In this document: positions 46,998 to 57,589 of the stretch, piece after piece | How positions within the stretch are numbered: the first letter of the stretch is position 1 | Layout of the letters: each line of letters begins with the position of its first letter | Assembly: GCA_016648135.1 (NCBI GenBank) | Contig: JADDOH010001519.1 | Coordinates: 344,784-408,783 of the forward strand | Length of the DNA: 64,000 nucleotides | Direction of reading: 5' to 3' | Source: Agrypnia vestita | Taxonomy: Eukaryota > Arthropoda > Insecta > Trichoptera > Phryganeidae | Made by a program: the position numbers and the translations under genes | Notes under the pieces: model-generated | Seen by the model: only the letters and a program-made list of their open reading frames with translations | The model's database searches: none | What the model was told of the DNA's origin: nothing

Positions 46998-48164
46998 CGG
47001 CGGCCTGATAACGTCACGGAATATTTAAAATTTGAATTACTCCGTCGGTAGGTATAATAGGTACTTCACTACGAATTTCGAAAATTTATGACAATTGGTT
47101 CACAGATGGCAGCACACTTCGGTTTTTTGGGAAGAAATCAAATAATAAAGAGATATTTTTAGAGATTTTTGACATAGATATTTGTCTAGACATGTTTCAT
47201 TTACAGTCAATCAATTATTTAATTACATGATGGTAAACTTAATTTCCAAAGAGAGGGAGTAAAATAAAAATTTGGTTTTTATGGGTTAGTTTTTTAACAA
47301 TACTTTCTTATTGATTGTGTCATTTGTATTACACTCATAGGTACAAAATAACATTTTTTATATGTGAATATCTCAGAAACATGACGCTTTAGGATTTTAT
47401 GACCGAATAGTTTTATGTTTGTATGAAAGTCCTCTATCGATTTATATACATTTAATTTGTGGCTAAGTTTTTTATAAAATGGCGGCGAATATGCAAACTT
47501 TGTATGGGAGAGGTTACAACCCCTTTAAGATTTTTTGCCATTGGGAGATCATAGGTACTAATGCCTTAAATTCTCTAGTATCATATCACCTCAAGCTCTC
47601 GGTAAAATAATTCCAGAGACGTGTGATGCCTTTTGTTTAATCGTTTGCGAAAAGATTACCTGCAGGTACCTAATAAAATAGTTTTGTTTAAAATATTCAT
47701 TTATTTAGATTTTAATACTTACGACTGCCAAATTTTGATTTCAGTTTTGCCATCAGGGCACTTAACTACACCAGGATACTTATTTTTAAGAAAATCGAGT
47801 GAGGCCGTAAAATAAAGTTTAGCCTGTATTTATAGTTAAATCTAAAGAGAAAAATACGAATAAAAATTATAAAATATGTTTTAAAAAATATTAACAATAA
47901 ATTTATATGAATAATTTTATAACCATATTCATATTGGCATCAGGCTCCAATTCTTTTAGTTTTTGCAGCAATTTTGGGTCGATCGTGGTATTTTTTACGC
48001 GCTAAAGATACGGTTCCAATTTATAAACTTCGATTTCTTTACAACGCTTAAGACTTTTCATTTAAAAAACATTGCACGCAACATAACCTCTTCCTGTCAC
48101 AGCTACGACATCACATAATAGAGAGATACTGAGAGCATAGAAAGATAATATAAACTGAGAGCGC
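46998..48164. other. Intergenic sequence, no gene recognised
   Basis: AT-rich; the only long frames are short and unlike known proteins. Confidence 0.4.
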
Positions 48165-48352
48165 CACACACGCACAGATTTGTCAGCCGCGGCCGCATAG
48201 ACAAAAAGTATAGAATTTCAATTCTTCTGCGATCACCTGTACAGGTCTCGAAACCTCCACACGCGAACACCACACACGCTGCGGTACGTCTCTAGAGGTC
48301 GACCGAACAGACGTACCTCTACGGTCTACCGGAGCGTGTATGGCCGCCTTTA
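48165..48352 (+). repeat. MITE right end GTGTATGGCCGCC
   Basis: It ends CCGGAGCGTGTATGGCCGCC, the inverse of the start of 43366-43480. Its body matches 45740-45886. Confidence 0.55.
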
Positions 48353-48825
48353 CAGAGGGTATTACTCACACTAATGCAGGTGGCTCATCTAAAGTGAATG
48401 GACTCTACCAACAATTTCCATTATTACCCTGAGGGTTGGGAACAAACATAGATCGCAATTTACGTACCAAAGAATAATATTTCCAAATAAATTTTTAAAT
48501 AATCTATGAAGCATTTGTTGTTTGAGTGAAATTTAAATATTTTTTTATGTTTATAGCGTTAACTTTGTGCTTGGACATAATTATTAATTTTAAATAATTA
48601 AGAACTTTGTATAAAATAAACCACTTGGAGTAAATTTACGTCTACTGGTTTTGAACAACTGTATTTTCGTCCCCTTCGATACCACTGTGGCCCAAATACA
48701 CAGACAATACTTAGTGATTTGAAGGTTTAAAATACGCTTTAAAAGTGTACTTTGCAGTACCTTAACCTTTAAATCAATTAAGTATTGACTCTAATATTGG
48801 CCTAAGTATATCTTCGTAAATAAAA

Positions 48826-49332
48826 TCAATATATATACGTAAAAAGAAACCCGTGTTTCCCTATCCGCTAAGTTTTCTTCACAACCAGATACTACCACCC
48901 CCTGGTGGTTATGGTGGTGGATAGCCCTTGGTGTCACATCGAAAATATGCGAGTTTGGTGGGGGTGGCTGTGCGTGGGTGGGAGTAGGTGACGAAAATGT
49001 GCATTCTAGCACATTGTTTTGTTATGGAAAGGCCGCAAATGCTTCAGATTGTTTCAAAATAGACGAGCTGATTGTGTCGGTGAGTCAAGAAGGTTCCGGA
49101 AAAACCTACTCTAGAAAGTTCTGGAAGGAGAAGGTTCTAGAAAATTCCCGAAAGTTCTATAAGGTTCTAAACTGAGTGGCGGAATGTGTCGGTGTGTCTA
49201 GAAGGTTCCTGTACATTCGAATTTCTTGAATGTTCTGGAAGGAGAATGTTCTAGAAGGTTCGCAAAAGTTCTATGACGATCCAAACAGTGTTATAAAAAT
49301 CTACGCGTGCGAAGCCGCGCGGTCACAGCTAG
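48826..49332 (+). mobile_element. Non-autonomous Helitron carrying heat-shock elements
   Basis: It starts TCAATATATATACGTAAAAA after an A, a 5' end typical of lepidopteran Helitrons. It ends CTAG before T, after the hairpin GCGTGCGAAGCCGCGCGGTC. It is 507 bp with no coding sequence. The 5' end differs from the Helitrons at 58 and 24959, but the 3' end is shared. Its middle holds the array described at 49089-49271. Confidence 0.75.
49089..49271 (+). promoter_or_regulatory. Array of heat-shock elements (alternating GAA/TTC)
   Basis: Heat-shock factor binds alternating nGAAn and nTTCn units at 5-bp steps. Here there are perfect runs: GAAggTTCcgGAA (49089-49101), GAAagTTCtgGAA (49114-49126), six units from 49130 to 49157 (GAA, TTC, GAA, TTC, GAA, TTC), four units 49223-49240 and four units 49244-49261, with a further TTC at 49269-49271. 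Three or more units make a functional site in known heat-shock promoters. No gene starts just downstream; the nearest host starts are about 10.5 kb (P450) and 13.5 kb (formin) away. Confidence 0.8.
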
Positions 49333-49855
49333 TTTCAGATAAAGTGAATGAAATTTTATACTAATAGCTTGGGCAAACTTATAATAAACTCTAAAGGCAA
49401 AGTCGACTCGCTAAATCATTCCGGTATTTATAGACTGAATTGTGAAACGACACGTAGGGGAACCCTGGGCGGAACGGGGTGGCTAAGCTTTGATAACAAT
49501 TTGTGAGAGTTTGAAAGTAATAACACCATTATTTGTTAATTTGTATTTTTATTTACTTATTTCTCTTCAAAGAAACTAAAGCTAAACTTTCCTAAATTAA
49601 TAATTCCTATCAAAAAGATGTGTTTGAAAATAAAATGAAAATTTCCCATTCTGCCCCACCCCCCGGGGCACAATGGGAAATGAACCAGGGGCACAATGGG
49701 GTACCAATTATTGACCGAGTTCGCAGATGAGAACATTGTCATCATCATCACTGTAGACCAGCACACGCCATGTGTGCCCTTTTTTTACAAACGCCATAAG
49801 AACACCAGCCTTCATTAGACTTCTAGCACGAATCATGGCTATACATACAAGCAGG

Positions 49856-51318
49856 CAGGACCGCGCCGACTCGCGGCAGCGCCTGTGTGCAAAACCTATG
49901 AAGCGCCTCTTTTTTCGTCGTCGTGTTTTGACATTTTGACTGAAATATGTTCTTCAGTTTTATATGGTATTTTCCTAAATAGCTAAAAACGGTTCGCTTC
50001 CGCTTGGCAATTACTGCAAAAAATAAAACGCGAATTAAATTTTTGCATACTTTTTTTGAGATATTAATTGTACAGATATTGACAAAATATCTGATTTTTT
50101 TCTAATAATACTGATTTTACTATTACGTATGCTAAATTTTTCAAAAAAAGCAACATATGAGTCGAAAATGTGGAAGAATGTAAACATAATTATATTATTT
50201 CCACTCTTCTCTCTTTCCTGTTTATCCTTAATAGTTTCGTATATATCTATGTGGTCTAGTATGGCCTCCTCTGTAGATATTGTTGCTAAATTTGCTAACC
50301 TTTCCTGGTTCATTGTTGAGCGCGGGTAATTTTTTATAAGTTTTAATTTAGAAAACGACTTTTCTGCGCTTGCTAAACTGTAGTTAGTTAGCAAAATTCG
50401 TAATGCTATGGTGATGTTAGGGCTTACTGCTGTCAGATATATAAATTTGAGAATTTTCACCACATTATTAAAATTTTTTGACAAAAGACTGACATGACAT
50501 AATTTCTTCACATATTTATACATTGCTGAAATTATTTCCTGCAAACGATTGCAGCTAGTTCTTAATCGACTTTGATCTTGGTCATCACTCAGTTTAAATA
50601 AAAAATAAATACGTCTTTGTGATTATTCAACAAATTAACTACGAAGGATAAAACTTGATCCAATATATAAAAAATACTTTATTTTTAAAAGAGGTTTTTG
50701 GATCATTTATAGTGTGGTCTTCGTGTTCATAATCAAAACTCTTTGGAGTTTTACGACGTCTTAGGGGTCTGGATCTGGAAGTTTCAAATTCAGCCTCGAT
50801 ATCTAATTTTTCATGGTAGTATTTACAATTTTCTCAAAATTTTCGCCGGTTCTGATTTCTATCAAAAAACCTCTTTTATTCCGTTAAAGCATTAGAGCTA
50901 CTTGCATATTCATATCGATGAACTGTAGAATTTTGCTCACAAAATTTACTTTTGTCAATACTAGATGCCGTACATTTTGTGAACAAATAAATGAAAAGGT
51001 ACATATTTTTTCTGCAAGACATTTAGCGTCATATTTTGCCTCCTGATCGAACGATGTTTTCGATATCACATAAGAAAGGCATCACAAATTTCTGGTAAAT
51101 TTGTAAACAGCGGTTTTACTGCATCTATTCTGCTTGACCATCTTGTTTCGGACAGTGGTTTTATGGTTAGATTTTTATGATATATTTTTTTAATATTATA
51201 AAATTAAAATTTCAATAATTGTCGCTGGCATTTCATCCGGCGCGGCGCCCCTATTGCCTTGGCGCCTGCGTGCGCCGCACACTTCGCGCACAGGGGCGGG
51301 CGGGGCGGCGCGGCCCTG
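49856..51318 (-). mobile_element. hAT element (ZMYM1-like type), decayed
   Basis: Ends CAGGACCGCGCCG and CGGCGCGGCCCTG are inverted with one mismatch, and both run on into GC-rich subterminal sequence with GCGCCTG words. It encloses the hAT transposase remnant at 50035-51180. The 8-bp flanks do not match cleanly. Confidence 0.6.
50035..51180 (-). pseudogene. hAT transposase remnant, C-terminal half
   Basis: Reading on the minus strand from about 51180: KPLSETRWSSRIDAVKPLF, then after a shift AKCLAEKICTFSFI and LTKVNFVSKILQFIDMNMQV, then SRPLRRRKTPKSFDYE. It ends with the dimerisation domain ITIALRILLTNYSLASAEKS and FSKLKLIKNYPRSTMNQERL. This order matches ZMYM1-type hAT proteins. Several stops and shifts make it inactive. 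Confidence 0.8.
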
Positions 51319-51963
51319 CAGGCAGACCGCGTCTTCTTCTTCAAAATCCAAACTAAGCGCTCTCTCACAATAACAGCGACCAATCCGTGAGGTACAGCGC
51401 AGTGAACTGAACGTTTTGTGTTAAGTTCACGCGTCTCTGTCATAGCTAGCGAGCCCTACGCCCCTTTCCCATCCCGCCCCGCTACCCCATTCCGCCCCGG
51501 GTTCCCCTAATTTTAATGTTGAGTGAGGGAACATTTAAGATGTCTCAATAATAGTGGCTTCTTGGAACTTGCGAACCGCCTTTTGGAAAAAGGCCACACG
51601 TTTAAAAAAAAAACGGTATTGAGATTCTCCATTATATAGTAGATTGGATAACTAAGAAATATTAGAAATAAAGAAATGCCTGAATACTAAAGCCAAATAA
51701 TTAATAACCAGTTGAATTTAATGAATAACCCATTATTTGATATGTACCCCATTTCGGTACCTACCTGTCTAGTACCCCCATCATAACTGTTGCCATGGCC
51801 CGTTAAGAAATTAAATTGTTTACTTAAATACAAGCGCGGATCCAGGGGGGGGGGGTCATGGGGGTCATGACCCCCCCCTGGGCTGGGTCCAGGACCTAGG
51901 TGGACCACTAATTAAAATACTCATACTCACATTCAGTCACTTACTAACTTTTTTATTTTTCAG

Positions 51964-52213
51964 TTACTACTGTATCTTTAAGCAGAATACTGCAATCGAA
52001 CTCGATTGATTTAAAAAAAGCTGCGGACGTTATTAATGATACTATAAGTGTTCTACAAAATAAAAGAGAAAATGCGGACGTAATTTACCGACAGCTAAAG
52101 AAGTAGCTGAGCAGCTAGATGTAGAAATTAAATGTCCCAGAATAGTGTCAAGACAAATACATAGGGCCAATAACCAACCTGCTCAATCTGCTCAAGAGTA
52201 TTTCCGCAGAGCC
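51964..52213 (+). pseudogene. hAT transposase fragment, middle part
   Basis: TTVSLSRILQSNSIDLKKAA and NDTISVLQNKRENAD, then after one frameshift LPTAKEVAEQLDVEIKCPRI and QIHRANNQPAQSAQEYFRRA. The end RQ.HRAN...P..YFRRA is typical of ZMYM1-like hAT proteins. It continues beyond the nested insertion at 54332 with IPLLDSIISDLQDRLSLEIL. Confidence 0.75.
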
Positions 52214-52229
52214 ATATATATATATACAT

Positions 52230-54325
52230 TAGGCTGTCCCGATAAATTTTATTTTGCCTTATCTTAACACAAGACCTTTCAAAATCTGCGTAATTAAGCG
52301 TAAATTACCAAAATAATTTATAAATAAAATAAAACTATATCTTCAGGGTTCTACAGATCTACAAAGTTTTAAAAAATTGTCATTTTTATGGTGATATTTC
52401 GCTGTCCTCAATTTTGGATCCTGAACTAAATACAAAAAAATATTTACTTTTTATTCTATTTAGGTGTAAATCATTCATGACGTTTTGATTTGCATGCAAC
52501 AACACGTTACCAGCAACTTCGAATTTGTTAGGTTTCAACCTGCAAATACCCTCAAGTTTGAACTTGTTTTGAGGACTTTCTTGACTTGACTCGCGAGTGT
52601 TTTCTTCGTAGCCAAAATAATTTTTATGCCATAAAAGTACCATGGCGATTGTTACAGTAGTAAAAGCGGATTTTGTGATTTTTAAATAAGTTCGAGGCGT
52701 AGTCAGATTACTTATGCTATGTTCGGACCATACAAAGAACTTGACAATCAGCAGCTACCAACTATAAGGGACGTTATTTAATTTATTTTATTTGTCAAAA
52801 ACGACCTGAAATTCACGTATAATTGAAAAGATTCATCCAAATCAGATATATATGTGATTGTTTCCGAAGAGATCAACAATATTTGGACCAAAACTTCGAT
52901 TCCAGTTTCAACTAAGGAACGAGTTATTTAATTAGTGAAATCCAATTTCGAAAAGTATCTCAATTTGAAAAGATACCCCAAAAACAAACGAAATGATAGT
53001 TTTGAAAATAAACTGAAATGTTTTTTAGTCATCTGAGAAACTTTTTGACGTTTCCACTTGTAAATGCACTTCATTTGAATCTTGTTCGTGTCTAAAACCT
53101 AAGAAAGTTTACATCAATGAGAGAAGTTTTTGTTGGATCAAATAAATGATAGGAAAATGGTTATAAGCAGTTTTGATAAGAAAGAAACGGCTAGATTAAT
53201 TAAACGACAAGATAAGGGTAACAAAAAAGTCGTGTTTTACTGAAGAAACCGATTCTGTCTCAGCAAATTGTGATGAAGATTCAGTGCGTGAATCTTCCCC
53301 AGAAACGAATCCGATAACAGAGGCATAATGCTAAAATCTGTGATAGATACGGTTTATCCACGCAATCTGCTGCTGCTGTTACTTCTGCGGTTTTGACTGA
53401 CGTCGGCTTGGTTTCTACCGAAGATTTAACTCTGGTTATAAAAATAAGATCTACAGAGATGTATCTAAAGCCCGGAAGCTTCAAAAGATATTGGAGGTAT
53501 TGTTATTAAAAGCATTTACTTTGATGGACGAAAAGTCCATCGCAAAGAAGTTTTAGAAGACCACATCTCAATTTTAGCACAGTCTGGATAAATTTATTTG
53601 GGACATACAATACCGAAAGACGTGGCACTGCAAAGGGAATTCTTACTTCGATCACAACTTTAATAGAGGGTCGAGGTTGGAATTAAGATGACGTGACGAA
53701 TGTGACGGAACTGCAACTAACACCGATTGGAAGGGTGGCGTGATTCAATATTTGGAGGAGTATTTGCAGAGACCGTTACAATGGTGTGTTTGTATGCTTC
53801 ATGTCAATGAGTTACCCCTTCGTCATTTATTCTTGACCTTAGATGGTTGCACTTCGGTTCCTAGAGAATATAACAGACGCCTCACAAAGTGTAACTGACG
53901 TTACTTCTAGAGATGGCTTTATTAGAACCAAGATCTAGAGCAGAAATGCCAAATTTTGGACACAAAAATAAGTTTAAAAATTTATTATACATTGATACAT
54001 ATTGTACATTGATACATTGATACATATTGAAATACATTGATTATAATCTATATTTTGTTTATTTTATTTTCTTGTACTTTGTTTCATTAATTTCAATACT
54101 AAAATACCTTTTAAACATTTTTTTAAAATTATTTTAGGCAAACGGTTTAACTCTATAAAAACGTAAAATTTACAAAACTTCAAAGTTCGGTAGAGCCCTC
54201 AAGATGACAAACAATTCTATTTTTTGTTACCTTTTTCGCAATTTTTATAAAATTACGCAAATTTTGATACCTCTTGTGATTGTATAGCTCAATTTTTTTT
54301 TCTCATACTTGGACGGGACACCCTA
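52230..54325 (+). mobile_element. Unassigned DNA transposon with 8-bp duplication
   Basis: ATATACAT is duplicated exactly (52222-52229 and 54326-54333). Ends TAGGCTGTCCCG and CGGGACACCCTA are inverted with one mismatch over 12 bases. It is 2096 bp long. An 8-bp duplication fits hAT or P-like elements. The interior carries a badly decayed plus-strand protein; only 53704-53874 is open. Confidence 0.8.
53704..53874 (+). pseudogene. Transposase remnant with DGT...RPLQW...LHVNELPLRHL
   Basis: 57 open codons read DGTATNTDWKGGVIQYLEEY, LQRPLQWCVCMLHVNELPLR and HLFLTLDGCTSVPREYN. I recall this pattern from uncharacterised arthropod proteins of transposon type, but I cannot place it in a named superfamily. 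The initial DG and following D may be catalytic. Flanking stretches (for example KSIYFDGRKVHRKEVLEDHI near 53507) belong to the same protein but hold stops and shifts. Confidence 0.6.
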
Positions 54326-54331
54326 ATATAC

Positions 54332-54757
54332 ATCCCTCTTCTGGATTCAATAATAAGTGACCTACAGGACCGTCTGTCTCTTGAAATACTTAATTTGTTT
54401 CAACTAAGGGCCGGTTGTTTCAAGTTGGATTAAAGTAAGCGTTCTTTAAAAGCATAGATTTTTACGTTCTCCACCAATCAGACGATCCGTTTTCGTAAAA
54501 ATCTATGCTTTGCTCGACCGCTTACTTTGATCGAACTTGAAACAACCGGGCCTAAGCGTTTTCATGCCAAAAAGCGAATACAGTAATCAAGACATTGAAA
54601 CTGTGAAACAACTAGCAACCGATTATACATTGTTACCAGATAATACTCCAGTTTCTGTCGTTGTTAACGAATATCGGCTGTGGATGGTGAAGTGGCAGCG
54701 GAGTCAGGACATAGCGCAGTCGATTTCCGACCTTATTTTAAATTGCGATATTGAGAT
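54332..54757 (+). pseudogene. hAT transposase fragment, continued
   Basis: IPLLDSIISDLQDRLSLEIL runs up to the MITE at 54408. After it comes LSVFMPKSEYSNQDIETVKQ and VVVNEYRLWMVKWQRSQDIA, ending in a TGTATA microsatellite that replaces the next part. Confidence 0.7.
54408..54552. mobile_element. Palindromic MITE with TAA duplication
   Basis: TAA at 54405-54407 and 54553-54555. The left arm GGGCCGGTTGTTTCAAGTT and the right arm AACTTGAAACAACCGGGCC are near-complete inverted copies, together almost a full palindrome of 145 bp. A 3-bp TAA duplication fits the Harbinger type. A relative is at 22947. Confidence 0.8.
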
Positions 54758-54837
54758 GTATCATGTATGTATGTATATTGAGATGTATATATATGTATAT
54801 GTATATGTATATAAGAAGATTTTTATGTATTATGGCT

Positions 54838-55041
54838 ACACTACCTGTTAGTGTAGCGATAGCGGAAAGATCTTTCTCTACGTTGCGAAGAATCAAATCG
54901 TGACTAAGAGCTTCAATGGTTGAAGAACGTCTAACCGGACTGCCACTTCTCCACGTCCATAAAAACGTACCCATTGTAGTAGATGAAGTGATAACGCGTT
55001 TCGGGAGAAGACGTAAAAGAAAAATTGATTTTGTTATTTAA
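54838..55041 (+). pseudogene. hAT dimerisation domain fragment
   Basis: TLPVSVAIAERSFSTLRRIK, an in-frame TGA, then LRASMVEERLTGLPLLHVHK and a charged tail to the stop at 55039-55041. This is the conserved hAT C-terminal domain. The stop and the upstream deletion make it inactive. Confidence 0.8.
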
Positions 55042-55241
55042 ATATAGGTAGGTATTTTAAGTACAGTAGGTAGTTACATTTATTAATAAAATACCTACGT
55101 TTTACTTGTAAGTATCTATTATTATCAAAATTAAATTATAACTTCTTGTGACTTAATCACGACTATGTGACCCCCCCTGGCGCCAAAGCTGGATCCGCCC
55201 TTGCTTAAATAAGTAATTGATATGATATGTAGTATGCGTCC

Positions 55242-55279
55242 GTCCTGACGAAGATACAGTGGTATCGAAACCGGTAGAC
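55242..55279 (+). ncRNA. Hammerhead ribozyme motif with intact core, PLE E
   Basis: GTC (55242-55244) pairs with GAC (55277-55279) as stem I. Core CTGACGA is 55245-55251. One unpaired A is followed by stem II GATAC/GTATC with loop AGTG (53-66). GAAA is 55267-55270. The palindrome ACCGGT (55270-55275) can form stem III between two copies, and A55276 is the expected cleavage position. All invariant core bases are present. Hammerheads with palindromic stem III that act as dimers are known from Penelope-like elements. Confidence 0.6.
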
Positions 55280-56387
55280 TTAAAGTCACTCCAAGTGGTT
55301 TATACAATTGTTATACAATGTTATTAAATAATTAAAATAAATAATTGATTAAATCGAGTTCAAGATTGATCATTGTAGCACTATCACTTTTAATTTATTA
55401 TCTACATTACTACATGTAATATAATTAATGTATGATCGTCCAATATAATAAGTAAATATCTGTACATTTAATTTATAACCTAAATATACCTAACACTCAA
55501 TTAATTTAACTAGTTAAAGTAAAACCTAAGTACAGGTCTACCTCTTGGAAATATCGATCTATCGATAAAATCATTGTTCACTTCCCTGCATCACTAGTCT
55601 GATACTTCCTATTTCCTATACAATAAAGAATGTAATTTAAAAGCATTTAAATATATCAATAAATTGAGTGGCGTGGGGCTGAAATGCTCTGTATCACAAA
55701 AGTACCTAATACATATTATTCTGAAATACAAAATATAAAAAGGATTCCATTTAAAAAAAATAAACCTATTCGGCCATATTCTGAACTAAGCAATATTCAT
55801 ATTTCTGTATCTTGACAGGTATGTACTTATAACATTTTAATGCCGCCAATTTTTTATTTTAAATTTGACATGTTTGAAATTAATGAATTTAATCAATCAG
55901 AAAGGACTAAAACCTAAACAAATGTTGATTTATTCACAATTACGGATTCTAATTGATTGAATTCATTAATTTCAAACCTGTCAAACTTAAAACGGCATAT
56001 GTTATACAATAACTGTTAAGATACCGAAAAAGCAACATTGCTTAGTTCAAAATACTGGTCAATTAACTGAAAATTTGATTTGTTTATTATTGTTTATGAG
56101 TTACAAATTGCAGCAATGTAAAAATAGTTGACACATACCGGCATCATCATAAGTAGCAATAACATTCCCTAGAGAGTAGGGGATTGGGAAAATGGTGATT
56201 ATATTTTATTCAGGGTCCAAGGGAAAAATTTGGAACGGAAGTAATTATATATAAAAAGTGGGTTGGCCAGGAAGAGAGGATAGAGTGCCTCTGTTTTGTG
56301 CAGATGCAGTAGACAGGCAATATAGCTCCTCGTCTACATATGTTGATGGTATGTGGAGTATACCTAAATATAAACGTCGGGAAATAG

Positions 56388-56663
56388 GTGATTTTATGTA
56401 GGTACCTACTAAAAATTGTATCGGGCAACGTTGACTGTCCTGAACTATTAAATAGACTAAAATTCCATGTTCCCTGTAGGTCTTGTAGATACAACCCAGT
56501 ATTTCACTTCGATTTTAATTCATCCAACTATCATCGTAATTCATATTTCTTGAGGGTATGCGATGCATTTAATAAATTGATAAGGTTATTGGATATTGAT
56601 TTGATCGAGTGCAGCCACACAAGATTAAGAAAAATTTTGAGTGCAGAATTTTTTTCTGCTTAA
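56388..56663 (+). pseudogene. LINE C-terminal fragment
   Basis: The frame reads KIVSGNVDCPELLNRLKFHV, PCRSCRYNPVFHFDF and VCDAFNKLIRLLDID, then stops near 56661. This resembles the end of Jockey/CR1-type LINE proteins. Its 3' UTR contains an 83-bp tandem duplication. Confidence 0.6.
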
Positions 56664-56665
56664 TA

Positions 56666-56832
56666 ATTAAGTCTCTTTTTCTTTTGTTTAAATTTTTTAT
56701 ACTTTCTTGTTGTATTATTCTTAACATGCCCAAGTTTTTCTGCTAATCTCTTTTTCTTTTGTTTAAATTTTTATTCTTTCTTGTTATATTATTCTTAACA
56801 TGCCTAAGTTTATTTCACAACATATTTATCAT
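56666..56832 (+). repeat. Tandem duplication of about 83 bp in a LINE 3' UTR
   Basis: Both units read CTCTTTTTCTTTTGTTTAAA and then TTATTCTTAACATGCC; they differ at a few positions. Confidence 0.65.
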
Positions 56833-56993
56833 TATTAACATATTTCTAAAAGTGGAGACCTATAATTGGCCATCTATATTAGGTATATTAATGTTTTCTA
56901 TGCTTCTTTGTTGTGCTGTTGGTCTTCCGTGAATATTAAATAAATAAAAAATAAAAGAAAAGGGAGCAATATCAACAAACAAAAAAAATTTAA

Positions 56994-57150
56994 TGCAGTC
57001 ATCGAAGATTGCTAATTTATAATGTACTGAATTCGAGATTTTATAGGAAACATAGCCGATACATTTATAGGAAACATGTTTATGGAAGGGATAGATTATG
57101 AAATCTAGAATTCGGTACATTTTAAATTAGTAATCCTTGGTGACTGCATT
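56994..57150. repeat. Imperfect palindrome of about 155 bp
   Basis: GCAGTCATCGAAGATT...TACTGAATTCGAGATTT at the left is mirrored by AAATCTAGAATTCGGTACA...TTGGTGACTGC at the right. It is a likely MITE with no gene content. Confidence 0.6.
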
Positions 57151-57589
57151 CAAAATATTTTTTTCAAATTTTCGGATATTGCTGCCTTTGCTTTTACACC
57201 CCACACGTGACCTTTCCAAAATATGTATTCTGAGATAACGGAGCATAAAGATTATTTTCATCATTCTTATAATGTTTGCATATCAATATCAATATTACAA
57301 ATATTTTTGTCATTCAAATAGTGTTTGCATATCATATCAATATAACAAATATCTTTATTGTTTTCATATTTCTTATAATACAACAATCACATTTTAAAAG
57401 GGATGTTCATGGACTCAATTTAAATAAAAACGTATCAAATGCTGTATTTTATTTTTCATTGTAAAACAATAATATAAAGTTTCACAAAGATGATCTTTTG
57501 ATACTTAGTAGAACTAACGCTGAACAAAAATATGATATTCTTTACTCAAAAACCTTTTTTTGGAAAGGTGATTTACATAGTTATTTGGA

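Larger units (their letters stand above)
49457..51507. mobile_element. TA-flanked element with GGGGAACC ends
   Basis: Left GGGGAACCCTGGGCGGAACG and right CCATTCCGCCCCGGGTTCCCC are inverted repeats of about 28 bp. TA flanks both (49455-49456 and 51508-51509). Related C/G-rich words recur inside the left end (49650-49700). Most of the interior is a later hAT insertion. TA duplication suggests the Tc1/mariner/pogo superfamily; no transposase of its own was found. Confidence 0.6.
51831..55203 (+). mobile_element. hAT element (ZMYM1-like type) with two nested insertions
   Basis: The 8-bp duplication CTTAAATA (51823-51830 and 55204-55211) is perfect. Ends CAAGCGCGGATCCAG and CTGGATCCGCCCTTG are inverted with one mismatch. 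A G/C-run hairpin lies just inside the left end. Without the inserts (52230-54325 and 54408-54552) the element is about 1.1 kb, so much of its transposase was deleted. Confidence 0.9.
48605..55305 (+). mobile_element. Penelope-like element E, opened by nested insertions
   Basis: The left end (48605-48690, inverted) and the right end (about 55235-55305) share AACCACTTGGAGT/ACTCCAAGTGGTT and the neighbouring TCTACTGGTT/ACCGGTAGA block. At 49408-49455 a plus-strand frame reads SLNHSGIYRLNCETTR, the GIY half of a GIY-YIG nuclease as in PLEs. Subtracting a Helitron (48826-49332), a TA-flanked element (49457-51507) and a hAT (51831-55203) leaves about 770 bp, close in size to the other short PLEs here. 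The outer limits are inferred. Confidence 0.55.
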
